DNA of 64,000 nucleotides. Origin: Nymphaea colorata. Taxonomy: Eukaryota; Streptophyta; Magnoliopsida; Nymphaeales; Nymphaeaceae. The notes beneath the pieces are model-generated. The model did not search any database and had not been told where the DNA came from. It saw only the letters and a list, made by a program, of their open reading frames with translations. The stretch is taken from assembly GCF_008831285.2 (NCBI RefSeq), contig NC_045141.1:5411224-5475223 (forward strand), written 5' to 3'. Numbering within the stretch: the first letter of the stretch is position 1; the number at the start of each line of letters is the position of its first letter. A program made the translations under genes and the position numbers. Below are positions 23,440-36,300 of this stretch, piece by piece.

Positions 23440-24310
23440 GATCAATTTCTTATCTGATTATATTGTCAACTCGATTTAGGACCCATTTAGATCTAATTTC
23501 AGAAGTTTGACTCCAGCACAGCCCAAATCTAGACATATTTTGTAATTCAAATCCACATTCAGACATGGATTCAGTCCAAAAAATCATACAGAGACTGAAA
23601 ACAAGACCCTAGACCCATATCTGGATCCAAATCCTAGCTGTAATCCAAATCAGATCCCTAGACCCATCTTTGGATCCAAATGCCACCTCTAGATTGCAAA
23701 AGAGCCCTCCATCCATATCTAGATCCACCTAGTCTAGATTGAAGAGCCTTGGATTCATATTTGATCCAATCCAAGATCTAAAGAAAAAATGGATCCATGA
23801 TCCATATCTAGACCCAAATTAAGATCCAGATACAAAATTGAGTCATAGATCTGAATCCAAATCTCAGCAATCGAAAATTGTGCCAAATTCAGATCGAAAA
23901 CTAAGCATTACATCCAAAAATATACCTATATCCAAAAACCTGATCCAAGATCCAAAAATAGAGTAAAAATCCAGTTCACAATCCAGAACAAATATATATA
24001 TATATATATATATATTCCAAATTCAATGCACAAAGCTTAACCTAGATCCAACCCAAATTTTTTATCCAAATATAAAAAACCAAGCCCGAGAACCAACCTC
24101 CAGCATCATATATCAAGTTGGATCCCCGAGCACGCACACAAACTCCCCTCACCTTCTGTCTCAATTTTGCTTTATAAAATCTAAAACTGGACTGAAGACA
24201 CAATCCATAATTGGGTATTTGACTCAATCTGGACCCTTCCAGGTTCGGGAAAAATTGATTCAGATTCAAGCGGACCCAAAATTGTCAAAACCGGATCCAA
24301 ATTCATTTTA
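23440..24310. repeat. long AT-rich (AGATCCAAATCC-type) repeat array
   Basis: Dense repetition of phrases such as GATCCAAATCC, CATATCTAGATCC and ACCCATATCTGGATCC, with a (TA)n tract at about 23,995-24,015. It is the longest member of the dispersed AT-rich family and looks like an irregular satellite-like expansion. Non-coding. Confidence 0.6.
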
Positions 24311-24605
24311 CAAAAAGGTCATTTTGCCCTTAGAAAAATATGAAATTTTCACTTTTTCTCTTTTCTTTTTAATTTTAACCATGCGGCTGGGACTGTGTGG
24401 GGCCTACTAGGGTGGCAGGACCAAATACCCACCTCATTGACTCAATCAAATTCAAGCCAATGAGGAGGCATTTAACTCCCCCGGGCCAGATTCGAAAGTA
24501 ACCAGCATGCTACTGGGAGAGAGCATTCGGTGTTTAGCAGAGTGCTCTCGCCAAGAGGCCGCTGCCATGCTCAGCACAGAAGAGCACTAGGAGGCCTAAC
24601 TTGTT

Positions 24606-25010
24606 ATCCTAGTTTCCATCCATGAAAGAGAATTTTGAACTTAAAATCTCTCTTTTAATTTCTCTATTTCTCTCTCAGGTTTCTCTCTCTTCTATTTCTC
24701 TCTCTCGTTTTAGCACTCTTTCGCTATGTCTTTCTAAAAATTTTCTTTTTCACTTTTTTTTCTCTCTTCAGTTCTCTCTCTCCTTTTTTAAAATCTCTTC
24801 CTCTCTTTTTCTTTCTTTTATTACTTCTCTTTTTATCACTCTTTTTCTTTTTTTTCTTTTATCTTTCTCTCTTCGATTTCTCTCTCTCTCTCTCTCTCTC
24901 TCTTTATATATATATATAGTCTCATCTTGCATCGCCCAAAATCTGTCAACTTCACCAAGGCCAATATTAAGGTGCAGTACCCATGATGGTTATCATACTA
25001 CACTTGACTT
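24606..25010 (+). repeat. polypyrimidine element T1
   Basis: It begins with a TTTCCATCCATGAAAGAGAA phrase, continues with a long TCTCTC-rich stretch and (TA)n, and ends with CACCAAGGCCAATATTAAGG and GGTTATCA-type phrases. The same start, tract and end occur in T2 (40,100-40,715) and T3 (63,200-64,000). A 191-codon Ser/Leu/Phe-rich frame here is an effect of the TCT repeats. Confidence 0.65.
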
Positions 25011-25830
25011 GATAGGATACTCATTTTCGATTTTATATGTATGTTGTGGTATGAATGACTTATCTAATTTTCATTTCAAGCATAGAGAACTCTTTTTTTT
25101 TTCATTTAACATGCATATTCACTATGCATTTACAGGATTCACGGATACCTACAGCCACTCCTTTAAAAAACCTAAACAAAATAAGATCGAGCCCTAATAT
25201 TGTGGTAACTGAGTTAGGCTAAAACCTTGAGATTAATGTGTTCTGGAAGATTGCTACTAACTTCTTTATGTTACAAATGATCATTCATTAAAAAAATTTA
25301 TAAAATTTTTTAAAGCACTTTTCTCAAAAACTGACTTGATTTTTTATTCAAATGATTTTTCCAAATCAAACGATTCATTAGTTAAGATTATTTCTTCTAA
25401 AACATATCTCCTACCATTTTGTAAAAAAAATTATAGAACTCTCTTTTGCAATGCCTCACAAACAGTTTTCTTATTTTAAGGATTGGCTCTTACATCATTT
25501 TTTGCTTTATAAAATTTAAAATTTCTAAAACAATATAAAATATTTACCATGCCCCACACTGCATTTAAGTGGAGAATAATGCTTAAATGAATGTGGAAAT
25601 TCACCAAGAATGAACAACTCGCCAGAAAAAACTAAGCCTCATACTGATGGCCAGTGGACCCTTTTCCACTTTGTAGAACAAATAACCATTGGTGAACCAA
25701 AAGAAATTTTGAGATGCAAAATATGCAGCACTAGGGGTGAGAAATTTCTTCATCACAAACAAGCTTGTAAGGTGGGTAAATGCAACACATATGATATTGA
25801 TTTTTAATTTCATGTCATTATGGATATAAA
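25011..25830. other. no supported gene
   Basis: AT-rich. A 65-codon plus frame (25,610-25,807) with a C-x2-C and later H and C residues faintly resembles a zinc finger, but I cannot support it as a domain. Confidence 0.4.
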
Positions 25831-25834
25831 AGTC

Positions 25835-27750
25835 TTGACCTACATCATTATGCAATTTGATCTATAAACTAGTTGCTAAGTTGACGGCTGAGAGAATGAA
25901 GATTGTCTTAGCACAATTATTGGCTCAGAACAAGGGCATTTGATCTCTCCAGTAGATTTATTCACCAACCATGCACCTTGCACTTGAAGCAGTCAACAGC
26001 TTGGATAAGGGCATATAGAACAATTTTTTCTCCTCAAATTAAATATTCCAAAAGTTTATGGCAAAGTGAGATGGTCTTTCCGGCACTTTGGTCTTTCTTT
26101 TTTGGGATCCTATGAAGATAGGATGAGGAAAATTATGACTTATGTTTCTACTGCTTCCTTAGTTGTCACCTTTAAAAAGGGAGGAAACCACTTTTTGTTG
26201 CTATGGAGGCCGATGACAAATGCACACTCTCTCCACTTTTGTTTATTATTGTGTTGTGGAAGTTTTATCTGAAAACCTCCAGTGGTGAGTTTTACAGGGC
26301 AGCAAGCCCCTAAAATGACTTTCTCAATTTACTTCTTACCTGGGGCGCTTCTTCTCTGCAAATGACATCCTTTTATTTTTTTGAGCTGTTGTGAAAATCC
26401 ACTTCTTGTTTAAACACAGCTTTACCTGATTTCACTTCCAAACCAGGTTTGACTATAAATTCATTTCATTTTTGTATTCATTTTAATGTTTTTGACAACA
26501 CAATGGTGATTGCAAACTGATTTGATTGACAGTTGTCTAAACTTCCCCTTACTTATTTGGGTTCCATTATTTGTTGGTACTCTCACCCCTGACTTATGTG
26601 AGAAGCTTTGTAGAAGGGTGGACCATCCACTTACTTATATGAGAAGCATGTTCTACAGCAAGTGGTCGGTTATTGGGTGAGAGCATTTAGACTTCCACTT
26701 CTTGTACTGAACTTTGTAGAGAAGAAATTGTCATTTTATTTGGGGGGATTCTCATCATATTAGGAAACGTCACTTAATTAGTTGGAAGTCTGCTTGCTCT
26801 GATACAAGAAGGTGGTCTTGGCCTTCTTGACGTCACCAACTCCTTATGTACTTTTTGGTCACACCAATACTTGAATGGGAGCTTGTGAACATTGTAAAGT
26901 AATGCCTATTTTTCTTGGATATGGAAAAGCTGCCTTTTGGGGATGAGAAGAGGTTTGTTACTTAATTTAGCGGTGTTTGGGTTGCAGAAAGGTGAAAATT
27001 TCTTGTGAGGAATGGGGTACTCATAATTTCATTAACTTGAGATGAAATGGACTTGAAATAAAAAACAGAAGACCCTAGATACCAGGGTGAAGCCAGCAAT
27101 TTTTTTGGTAAGGGTAGAATAGTATTTGCAAAAAATATACAAGTACTGAACAATATTTTCAAATTTTTACATAGCCCAAATTAAAAAAATTAAAAATATA
27201 TGTATCATATTTTTCCCAAAATATGAGGGGGGAGGGGTCATGTTTAGAAGTGCATAACTCTATTCAAGAAGTTATCTCATGGTGGTTCAAATGGTCTTTC
27301 AAATAAATGGGTTACAATACGCTATGTTTATGCTTACATGTACTCTTTTGGAACATAAGGAAACAAAGAAATTCTATTATGCATCATGCCAATTTGATTC
27401 TGAGTGGTCTCGAATGGAGAGTCTGCAATGATTTAAAGGATATGATAGCCGATTTAAAGTGGGAACATCAACAGGTGATCTTTCCTCCTTACTACATGGT
27501 TTACGGTTGATCTGTATGTGGTGAAATGGTGTGCAGAAAATGGCTTTTTGTAAATGATGTATTTGCTGTCAACAATCAATTGCAACGAGGCTGTAATCCT
27601 TTTGTACAGTGAGGTGGTTTTATGCCTATCTTCTTATCATTAGTTGTAGTTTCTATCTTTGTATTTGAGGTTTATGTCTCTCTTCTTTTTGGTTTGTTCT
27701 AGCTCAGGTATCTTGTATTTTGTTATCTGTTATATTGTTAATAAAAATGT
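25835..27750 (+). pseudogene. LINE (L1-type) ORF2 relic: RT through 3' end
   Basis: LINE ORF2 encodes the endonuclease and reverse transcriptase for target-primed insertion. Read in order: TSLCNLIYKLVAKLTAERMK (about 25,839-25,898, RT fingers), LAQLLAQNKG, then LNIPKVYGKVRWSF in place of the usual LDxxKAYD box. KIMTYVSTAS follows (about 26,125). The catalytic region reads ANDIL (about 26,358) where YADD-like residues are expected. Then come TLTPDLCEKLCRRVDHPL (about 26,580-26,633) and IWGDSHHIRKRHLISWKSAC (about 26,737-26,796). A distal segment FWNIRKQRNSIMHHANL (about 27,349-27,399) precedes a 3' tail with AATAAA near 27,741. Stops and shifts are many, and no endonuclease domain is present. 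Confidence 0.8.
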
Positions 27751-27779
27751 TTGGGATGCCTAAACTCGTAGCAACGACG

Positions 27780-27990
27780 TTGCATCACCAAGTTGGGCTG
27801 CACATGCGTCGAGCCCAAGCTAGTCCCTCTTGAGCTCGACTTGATTATACAACATCAAGCTCGAGCTCAACTCCATTAACTTGCTTAAATCATTTATGGC
27901 GTAACTTGTTTTTTAAAAACTTGTTCACATCAACTCGTTTAATTCGTGTACGACACCAAAGAAAAACTTGTTACCTCGAGTTGAAAGGAA
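27780..27990. repeat. dispersed AGCTCGAC-rich repeat, second copy
   Basis: Phrases TTGAGCTCGACTTGATTATA and CAAGCTCGAGCTCAACTCC are of the same type as 9,900-10,095. It begins right after the LINE tail. Confidence 0.5.
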
Positions 27991-28229
27991 AATTGGTTTA
28001 CTTGTGATAGAAACTGGGGTATGATTGTCCTGTAGTGCCAAGATACTCTTTTTAGTGCTGTAAAATGAACAAACAACTTAAAAATTTCCACTTAATCACA
28101 GAGTTGCACACCAATGAGAACGAATTCTATGGTAAAACCATGAAAACAAGGGGTTTCTCCCCCCCCCCCCTTTCTCCCTCTCTCTCTTCACAAGGATAAA
28201 TTGTCAATGCGACAAATTGAAGAGAACAT

Positions 28230-28720
28230 GTGGTGCCATTTGTATCTTTCTAAAAGCAGTTCCATTCTCTCCCCAACCTTTGGCGCATGGCCGGCGAAAG
28301 AATGATACCCCATCGGATCAGATTCAAACTGAATGTATGGCATTACCCTATTCTATATATCAGAAGTTCACATATTTAAATTTGATTTAAGATTTGAATG
28401 TTAATGAAAGAAAAGTTTGCGTGAATCAAATTTTTGAATTTATAGTCCAGATCTGATCCGATATCTAATTTTCATTTTGACATGAGCCAAGTCTGAATCC
28501 ATCCTTTAATTATGCAATCAAATTCTGTCCATATTTTGACATATGAAGGACTGGCCATCTTTCAAATTGTTTGCATATTAAATATACAAGGATATTTCTC
28601 TGAAATTGAACCTAAACCCTTATCCAAATTGATTGAACATTTATTAAATTGAATTCAAATCCAGAATTGCGAGAGCGACATTTTATAAAACCAAATACAA
28701 CCCATTTTTTAAACAGATGT
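28230..28720. repeat. dispersed repeat pair, copy 1 (partner 30,010-30,500)
   Basis: Both copies begin with TCTTTCTAAAAGCA(G/A)TTCCATTCT and continue through an AGAAGTTCA(C/A)AT segment into the AT-rich GATCTGAATCC-type repeat. A C-run and (TC)n tract (28,149-28,190) lies just before this copy. Confidence 0.65.
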
Positions 28721-30009
28721 TAACTAAATTATTGTAAGTTCCAGAAATATTAAGGAAAATTAACTCTTTTGGAAATTGGATTTTTATTAGCTCTTGTTTA
28801 ATATAATTGGATGAAATGTCGGTTAGGCTTGTATCTTTACGTTGTCTGATGATTTTCTAAAAAAACATTCATGGGTAGTAAACATTTATGGTTGTGGAAA
28901 CCATCTTGTGAGGGTTTAGTTTATATTTTTTTAAATACTGCTATTGCAAAAAACATACTTACATGGAATCAAATCAATCAAGCTGGTCAATTCAGTAAAA
29001 TTGGCTATTTTAACAATTCAATTGATTCAACTGTGAATAAGCAAAACACTATATAAAAGTTACCTTTTTTAAAATGATAATACCAAAAACATATATTAAC
29101 AATTAAATGTGAGTTCGCGACACTTAAGCTGAAAGGTATGAGGGGCCCTTGGGTCTTTCTAGTTAGTGTGGTTATTAACCTCCAGCTCAGCCAAAAATTT
29201 GGCTTAACAGCGATTTGGGTTGGATAGGTTAACTTTGATTCCAATAATTTTCCTTTAAAGGCATTGATCCAAAGATATACATGAAAAAAGTTATGAACTT
29301 CCAATAGAATCGTGCCAGGGAGGAGGCCTCGAAGTGTACAAGAAGAACAGCAACAAAAATTTACGCACACTTTAAAGGGTGTTTCATATATGAACATTGT
29401 GTTCTTTGGAACCCAAACATTCCTGTTAGAATGAGATGTCAAAAACAGAAGAGAGTTCTTAAAAGAAAACTCCAAAAGGTGAAGAAGTCAAACAATTCTG
29501 ATTCTTAATTGAATTCGGATTTGGTACAGTTTTGTAACTGGGTCCGATGGATACCAGATTCCAATGGATGTGAAACCCCGTGACATGCAAAAGTAACGTT
29601 GGCAGATATGATCTGTCTCCATAGCAGAATGAGTGAGCTGCCTTACGGCATGATGGTGAGGGACTCTAGAGAAGGTAGACATGCATGCTCGGATTTCTTG
29701 CTGGTTTCACACAAATTTAAGTTTTAGTTTTGACGTGGAACAACTGATACTAACAAAGAGGCCACTGACTGGATAAAACTAGCTAAAGAAGCAAGAAGAA
29801 GAAGCAAGAAATACTTGGGTGGAATATTTGCCTCAAGTGCCAGTGTCCTCGGCTACTGGGCAGATTGGAGCTCCTCTTACAAGACCCCCACAACTACTTT
29901 TCTTCCTTGATGTCGGACTATTTATCTGCAGATAGCATCTCCCTCCCCCTGTCTCTCTTCATAAACACAAATAAACAATGCCACAAGTTGGAGAGAAGAT
30001 GGGGATGTC
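28721..30009. other. no supported gene
   Basis: A 156-codon minus frame (29,005-29,475) has no recognisable motif, no counterpart elsewhere in the window and a biased Phe/Leu/Ser composition. I do not call it a gene. Confidence 0.45.
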
Positions 30010-30500
30010 TTTTATGTCTTTCTAAAAGCAATTCCATTCTATCCCCTACTTTGCGTGAGTGTTATCATATTCAAACCAAATTTACAGTGTTATCATATTC
30101 GATTTATTAGAAGTTCAAATACTTAGATTCAAAATTAAGATTTGAATGCTAATGGAAGACAAGTTTATGTGATTGCAAATTTTAATTTTACAGTCTGGAT
30201 CTAATCAGATATCTAGCTTTTACTTTAACATGATCGAAGCCGGAATCCAACCTTTAATTATACAATGGAATCCAGACCATATTTTGATATGTGAAAGCCG
30301 GATTTTGTTTGTCGCAAGGGCCAAATATATATATATATATATATATGAATTAAAGTTGAATTTTTGACATTTACATATAAATTTTTAAAGTTTTTAAAAT
30401 TTTTTACATTTGCATATAAATTCAAATCCAGTCTGATCTAGTGACATTTTTAAAATCCAAATACATCCAATTTCTTAATCGGATGTCAATTTTTTTTTCT
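30010..30500. repeat. dispersed repeat pair, copy 2
   Basis: Partner of 28,230-28,720, with the same TTTCTAAAAGCAATTCC start and AT-rich tail. Contains a (TA)n tract at 30,327-30,346. Confidence 0.65.
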
Positions 30501-32382
30501 TTTTTGTGTCCATGTCTAATGCAGTCAGATATTGGATCCATCAAGAACCTTAGGTCTACCCTTAACTAGAGATTATTCATCCTCAAAAAAGAAATACCCT
30601 TCTTTAGTCTCGAAAAGATTCGTCATCCTTAAAGAATAGGTGCTTTGAGCTAATGAGAAAACAATAAAGATACGTTGCATGTGCCAGTAGTACAGTATAG
30701 CCAAGGCAAAAAATTGTACATCCCTTCTCCTCTAAATTAAAATGATAACCACTTGTAGCTTTTAAATGCGGTTACCTTAAATACGTTTGGCCTTTCTAAA
30801 ATTTCTATCAATGTGTACAAGTACTTTTATAAACAAACACTTCTTGACCTTTTTTCCTTTTCTTTTTACCCTAATTTTAAAATTCGTTACTAAGGACATA
30901 CATTTCCTTTTTTCTTATATAAAGAATTTCAACAACTCAGAGGAATACATAGGAAACTTTTCGAACACAAACTCATTTGGACAAGGACATGTTGAAAAAT
31001 ATAATATATAACAAAACTATTTTCTCTCTCTTAAACAAATAAATAAATTAAACAAAGTTTAGGATGATTTAAGTCAACTGCAAGTGTTTATATGTTTTTT
31101 TAATAAAATGTTGTTGGTCAAGTTAATGATTATATATTACGTAAATGACATTAATTTCTTAAGTATTTCCGTGTGACTTCGACTAATTTTATAGAAGCAT
31201 TTTGAACAGTCTACCATAAATTAGATTAAAAAAATTTTGTGCGGAATAAAAAAACTTAACCTCCCATGAAAATGACAATAATGTAATACGTCCGTACTGT
31301 TAAGGGTAATTTACTTATGTGGAATCCGTGAGTAACGGCAAAAGAGGGGGAGAGAAAAGCAGTTGGATGTGAAAGAACGCCCTCGTTGCCTTCCCATGTG
31401 TAGGTGCAAAAATTCACTTGGGGCCCATGAACAAACAGGTCGGATCCTAGTCGATTAGTTGGACCCGATATTATCTTACAAAATTTTATGTGGTCATAGG
31501 ACATATGTGATTGTAGAAAAAGTGAGGAACATCTTAATTCTAAGACAAAAGTGAATGTTGAGCAAATCTTTTTTATGTTAATTAATATTTTTGTTTTCAG
31601 GTTTTGTTTGATACCCTTAGATTTCATATTAAAAATTCCAAAAAAATAGTAGTTGGGATATGGATTGAAGAAATGACATCCATTCGTATTTGGATTCAGA
31701 TATACATTAAATATTTGATCGGATTCGGATTTGGATTTGAACATAAATATGAAAACTGTATTTGGATTGTAAAAGTCGGAAAATTTCACCTTCAACTAGA
31801 ATTGGAATGAAACTTCCAATTCTAGTTTCCCTTTGATAGTCTGGAACTTTGATTTTAAAATTGAAAATTATGTGTTTGATAGAGCAAGAACTAAAATTCT
31901 GGAATTGGTGTATTAAAATCATCATAACATGTGCCAAGAGAGAAGAAAAACTTTTAAGATTCTCGACTCGTATTCTACCCATATGATAAAATCAAAATTC
32001 TGAAATTTTGATTCAAGAATGACCAGCAGGTAGGGCCTGCTTCCTTATAAAACAAGCGATGCCAAAAAGCTTAATGTGGACATGTTGGTGTGATTTCTTA
32101 GAACCTTAGACATTGCAAACGATTTAAAATGTTAATACTTCAATATATCCCCCTGAATTAAAAGGAAATTTTAAAATGCATGAGCTATAAATGATTGTGA
32201 AGGAATGTATAGAGTACTGGCTAGTGCATCTTCTCAAGAGTTAAGATTACAAGCCCCCTTACTTAGAGATTTTAATATTTGCCAATATTAGCCTTAGGTG
32301 GAGGAGTCAGCTATACAATAGGAAGTGAGCATCTCTGCTAACAACCTTACAGGTTTTGGATATGGATCCATCAGATTTGGAA
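30501..32382. other. no supported gene; one AT-rich repeat copy at about 31,620-31,800
   Basis: AT-rich sequence. The 179-codon minus frame at 31,256-31,795 crosses an AT-rich dispersed repeat (GGATTCGGATTTGGATTTGA) and is not a gene. Confidence 0.5.
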
Positions 32383-32383
32383 C

Positions 32384-32421
<38 letters not shown>

Positions 32422-32430
32422 ATATATACT
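32383..32430. repeat. (TA)n microsatellite
   Basis: Two TA runs separated by one phase change. Simple sequence. Confidence 0.9.
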
Positions 32431-32559
32431 AAGACTATCCATTCTATCATGATGTGACAGTCAAGAAAAATAAAGGAAGAAAATATTATGTGGATGCATA
32501 AAAATTAAATGGTGGTTGGATCAGCTAAGAACTAATAGACCAAATGTGTGGTGGGTGAA

Positions 32560-33310
32560 AGAGATAATGGAAAACATGGCATAAAAATTTTGCAAGTCCT
32601 AAATCAAGCAAGGGAAGGAAAGAAGAGAGCCGACAAAAAGCAAAAAGGATTCACGTTTAACAAAAAAAGAGTTTCAATCTGTTACCAGTTTTTTACACAC
32701 TAAAACATTTTAGTAATTGTAAACCTTTCTCCAAGATGGTCTCTTAGCTGCTAAACCATTGAAGCTTCTAGAAGAAGGTGATCTGTTCCTGTTTATCCGT
32801 GAGAAATGTGGTTGCTACTGCATCATTTTGTTGAGGAGTAACACTATTTGCTGCGCCCACCAGAAGACTTGACATTGGGGAAGTAAAAAAGAACTGGCTT
32901 TCTCTGTTTCGGGAGGCATTTCCTGTGGCCTCCCAAGCTGATGTTCTCTGTGAAATCACACCAACATGACCAAGTAATATTGACTTCTGTCATGTTTGCT
33001 GAAAGCAGTTGCAATATATTGATTTTTATATATTCACTCTACTTTTGCAGTTGGAAAACAAGACATAAAAAATGTACAAGACCTAAATCAAACAAGGGAG
33101 AGAAAAAGAGCCGATGAAATGCAAAAGATTCATACTTGACCCAAAAAAAAAATAGTTACAATCTGTCACCGATTTTAAATATTGAAACATATCGGATAAT
33201 TGTTACCTTTCCTCCAAGATGGCATCTTACTCCTGCGGCAGATCAAGTGCAGGACATATGTAAATACTGAAGGCTTCAGCCTACGAAACAGAAAAGGTTC
33301 CGTAACATGA
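32560..33310 (-). pseudogene. tandem scraps of the NLR C-terminal LRR segment
   Basis: The last coding part of NLR-1 (33,350-33,600) has two partial copies beyond its stop. 32,728-32,955 repeats its CAAGATGGTCTCT start, GATCTGTTC, GTTGCTACTGCATCATTTT and GTGGCCTCCCAAGCTGATGT phrases. 33,207-33,275 repeats only the start. Both are preceded by the same spacer (CCTAAATCAA(G/A)CAAGGGA, from about 32,598 and 33,084), so the repeating unit is about 480-490 bases. All copies read on the minus strand and are broken. Confidence 0.75.
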
Positions 33311-33331
33311 TATAACAGCACCTCAACCACT

Positions 33332-36300
33332 TTAGCCTAGGATGGATAACCTTTCCCCAAGATGGTCTCTGAGTTCCTGCGGCAGATGGAGTGCTGGACA
33401 AAAGTAAATTACCAACTTTTCAAGCTTTGAGAGGCAGGCGATCTGTTCGTTTGCATCCGTGGGACATGTTGTTGCTACTGCATCATTTTCATTTTGGTGG
33501 GTAGTAATGTCCACCAGAGACTTCAGTTTGTGGAAGTATTGAAGCTCTAGGTATCTCAGTTTTGGGAGGCATTGCCAGTGGCCTCCCAAGCTGATGTCCT
33601 CATAGAAATAGTTTAGGTGCAATGTCTCCAGTTGGGAGAGACCCCACAACCACTGAGGCACCCTTCCCAATTAGACCTCATCAACATTCGTGTCACTCAA
33701 AGACAGAGACTTGAGGGAGGGTAGAAATGTTGATACCTCCGATGGCAATGGTGATGGCAGTTGTACTGCTGAGTCTGGACCCAACCTTAACTCAATGAGG
33801 TTTGGCAGTTGCTCAAGGAATTTCCATCCCAATCTCGCACTTAGGCAACAACACACTGACAAACTTTGGAGCTGAGTCACTTGACCGTCATGCCCCGCCA
33901 GCTCAAATAGAGCATCAAGCAAGCCTTCTGTCTGCATCTTTGGACAATTCATAAAATTTGCCTCTCTTAACCTTGGCATAGAAGTCAATGTTGTTTCCCC
34001 TAATCCATCTGCTGGCCACCCTTCCCAGTTGAGCAAACCTTCCACCATCAACTCCTCAAGTAAAGGAACATTAACAAGAGCCTTCAAGCTATTAGGTCGA
34101 TGAGGTAATTGCTCTAGGCTGCAGCATTCCTCCACCTTCAACGACTTGAAAGCAGGCTTGTGATGAGGTAATTGCTCTAGGCTGCACCATTCCTCCACCT
34201 TCCACGACTCCAAGGCAGGCATGCTAGCTATTTCACATAGTGCTGGGCAATTGATGACATTTAGTACTTTCAACCGGGGTAATGCTTATTAGTTTTTCTC
34301 AAAAATGGCATCTTTCTAGCTTTAGCGAATGTAGCTTGGTATACTCAGTATTCAAATGCCAAGCTGGCATCTTTCCCTTATAATCACCTATCTCCAAGCA
34401 CTCCAGCCCAAGTGGAGGTTCCAATGCCTCCAGCGCACCACTCTGTTCAGAAGCCCCACCCTGTTTCTCATTACTCTGTTCAGAAGTACCACTCTGTTCA
34501 GAAACACCTCCAGTAATTCCAAAGTAGAATTCCAAACTAATTATGCCATGCTTCTCCTTAAGAAATTGTGCATTTCTTGCACAATCAATTGCTTTTCTTG
34601 TCCCCTCCAACCCTTGTGTCCCCTTTGTCATCCGTAAATTGGTAAGCTTCCCAAGCCTTCCGCTATAAATTTCAATTCTGATGTCCATTTCAGCCCAAGA
34701 AACCTCAAGTTGCAGAGTTCGCCCATTTCCTTGTGCAACTCTTCAATTTTACTATAATTTAAATCCAATGTTTGCAAGTTACAGAGTCGGCAGATTGTAC
34801 TGGGCAACCGTCTCACTTTAGAATTGCTTAGATCAAGATATTAATAAGTGAAAGATATTCAATGGACTTTGGCAGCTCAACGAATTCGCATCCCCTCAAT
34901 GACAACACCCTCAACCACTTGAAATTTGTCAAGTGTTCAATATAAACCTGCTAGTAAGAATTGGAATAAGCCAACAATGTGCACACCTTATTTGCTGTTT
35001 CCAAGGTATTATGCTTGGGTGCCTCTGCATCTTGTACACCAAGTAATGACAGATGGCGGGTGTGCTCAGTAGTAGAGGCATGGCCATATTCCCTTCCACC
35101 TATATATAAGGCAAGGTCATGCAAAATGTGATGCAATTTGATGCTCTTCAAATCAATTTCTTCAATCAAACACTGCCTTATCCAATCTTCAATGTATTGG
35201 TTTACTGTCGCTTCAACATCTATGCCTTCCTCAATCAATCCATGTGCCACCCATTGCATGGTCAATGTCTCCCTTTCAATCTCATAATCCTTTGGATAAA
35301 TGCAGCAATACACAAAACAACTCTTCAAATAATATGGCAAGTTATCGTAGCTCAGCATGAGACCAGGAAGAATATCGCCACCTATTTCAGTGGACGATGA
35401 TGAGGCTGCAGGAGTCTTCCATTCCCATATCTTACTATCCACGAGGGACTTCCAGTCCTACCTACTCATTTTCTTGGTGTGCATCATGGACCCCACCATC
35501 TTAATAACAAGTGTCAACCCACCACACTTCTTTACTATTCCATCTCCAACAAATTTGATCTTATGCATCACTGAATCTTCTTCTGTTTGGCCTTCTCTTA
35601 AAACCTCCTTCACAAACAAGTACCAACTTTGGTGGAAACTAAATTCTTGTAATTCATGCATATAAAAAGCACCCATCCCCTCCGACACATATTTCTTTCT
35701 ACTGGTAATCAAAATTTTGCTCCCGATGGCACTCGGCATCAATGTCCCTCCTATCTCTTCGTCCCACCATTTTACTTCCCCTACATCATCTAGGACCAAC
35801 AAATTTTTTTCCCTTGAGAGCTCGTTCAGTAATTGTGTGCATAAGTCAGTCAAGGAACAATCAGTGTTTTCTGCAGAACTCTTGCACACTTCCGTTAGTA
35901 TCTGCCGCACCAAATCCTTATGGTTTGGCCTTTACGAAACACAAACTCACCACCTGTGTTCCATGAACTGTTGTTCAACTTCATTAAATACCGTGTTTGC
36001 AAGAGTCATTTTACTGATCCCTCCCTTTCCAACAATGGAGATAATAGAAGCACCACCCTTCACAGTCTTACTACAAAAGTCATTTGACGAGCATTTCTAC
36101 TAACACCTTTTTATCATTCCCCCTGCCTATGGTCAGTTGTATACCTATGTGATGGGTTGCCTCTTTGCGGTTGACATGTTCACATTGAACAGGGTCCTTA
36201 CCACCCCATTTTGGGGTTGTTTTGAGCCTATCCACCATGTCCCAATCTTTCTTTATTTTATCAAGCCTTTGATTGATTTTCTTGATTTTGTTACCAAGTT

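Noticed and set aside
24622-25197. 191-codon Ser/Leu/Phe-rich plus-strand frame
   Set aside because: It is a translation of a TCTCTC-rich tract in repeat T1; the same happens in T3 at 63,465-63,800. No domain, and the length varies with the microsatellite.
25610-25807. possible BED-type zinc finger of a hAT transposase
   Set aside because: Only C-x2-C and loosely spaced H/C residues; no aromatic signature and no transposase downstream. LINE RT sequence starts right after it.
29005-29475. 156-codon minus-strand frame
   Set aside because: No motif, no splice support, no paralogue, and biased composition typical of AT-rich chance frames.
31256-31795. 179-codon minus-strand frame
   Set aside because: It overlaps a dispersed AT-rich repeat copy, which explains the repetitive Asn/Pro/Tyr-rich part.
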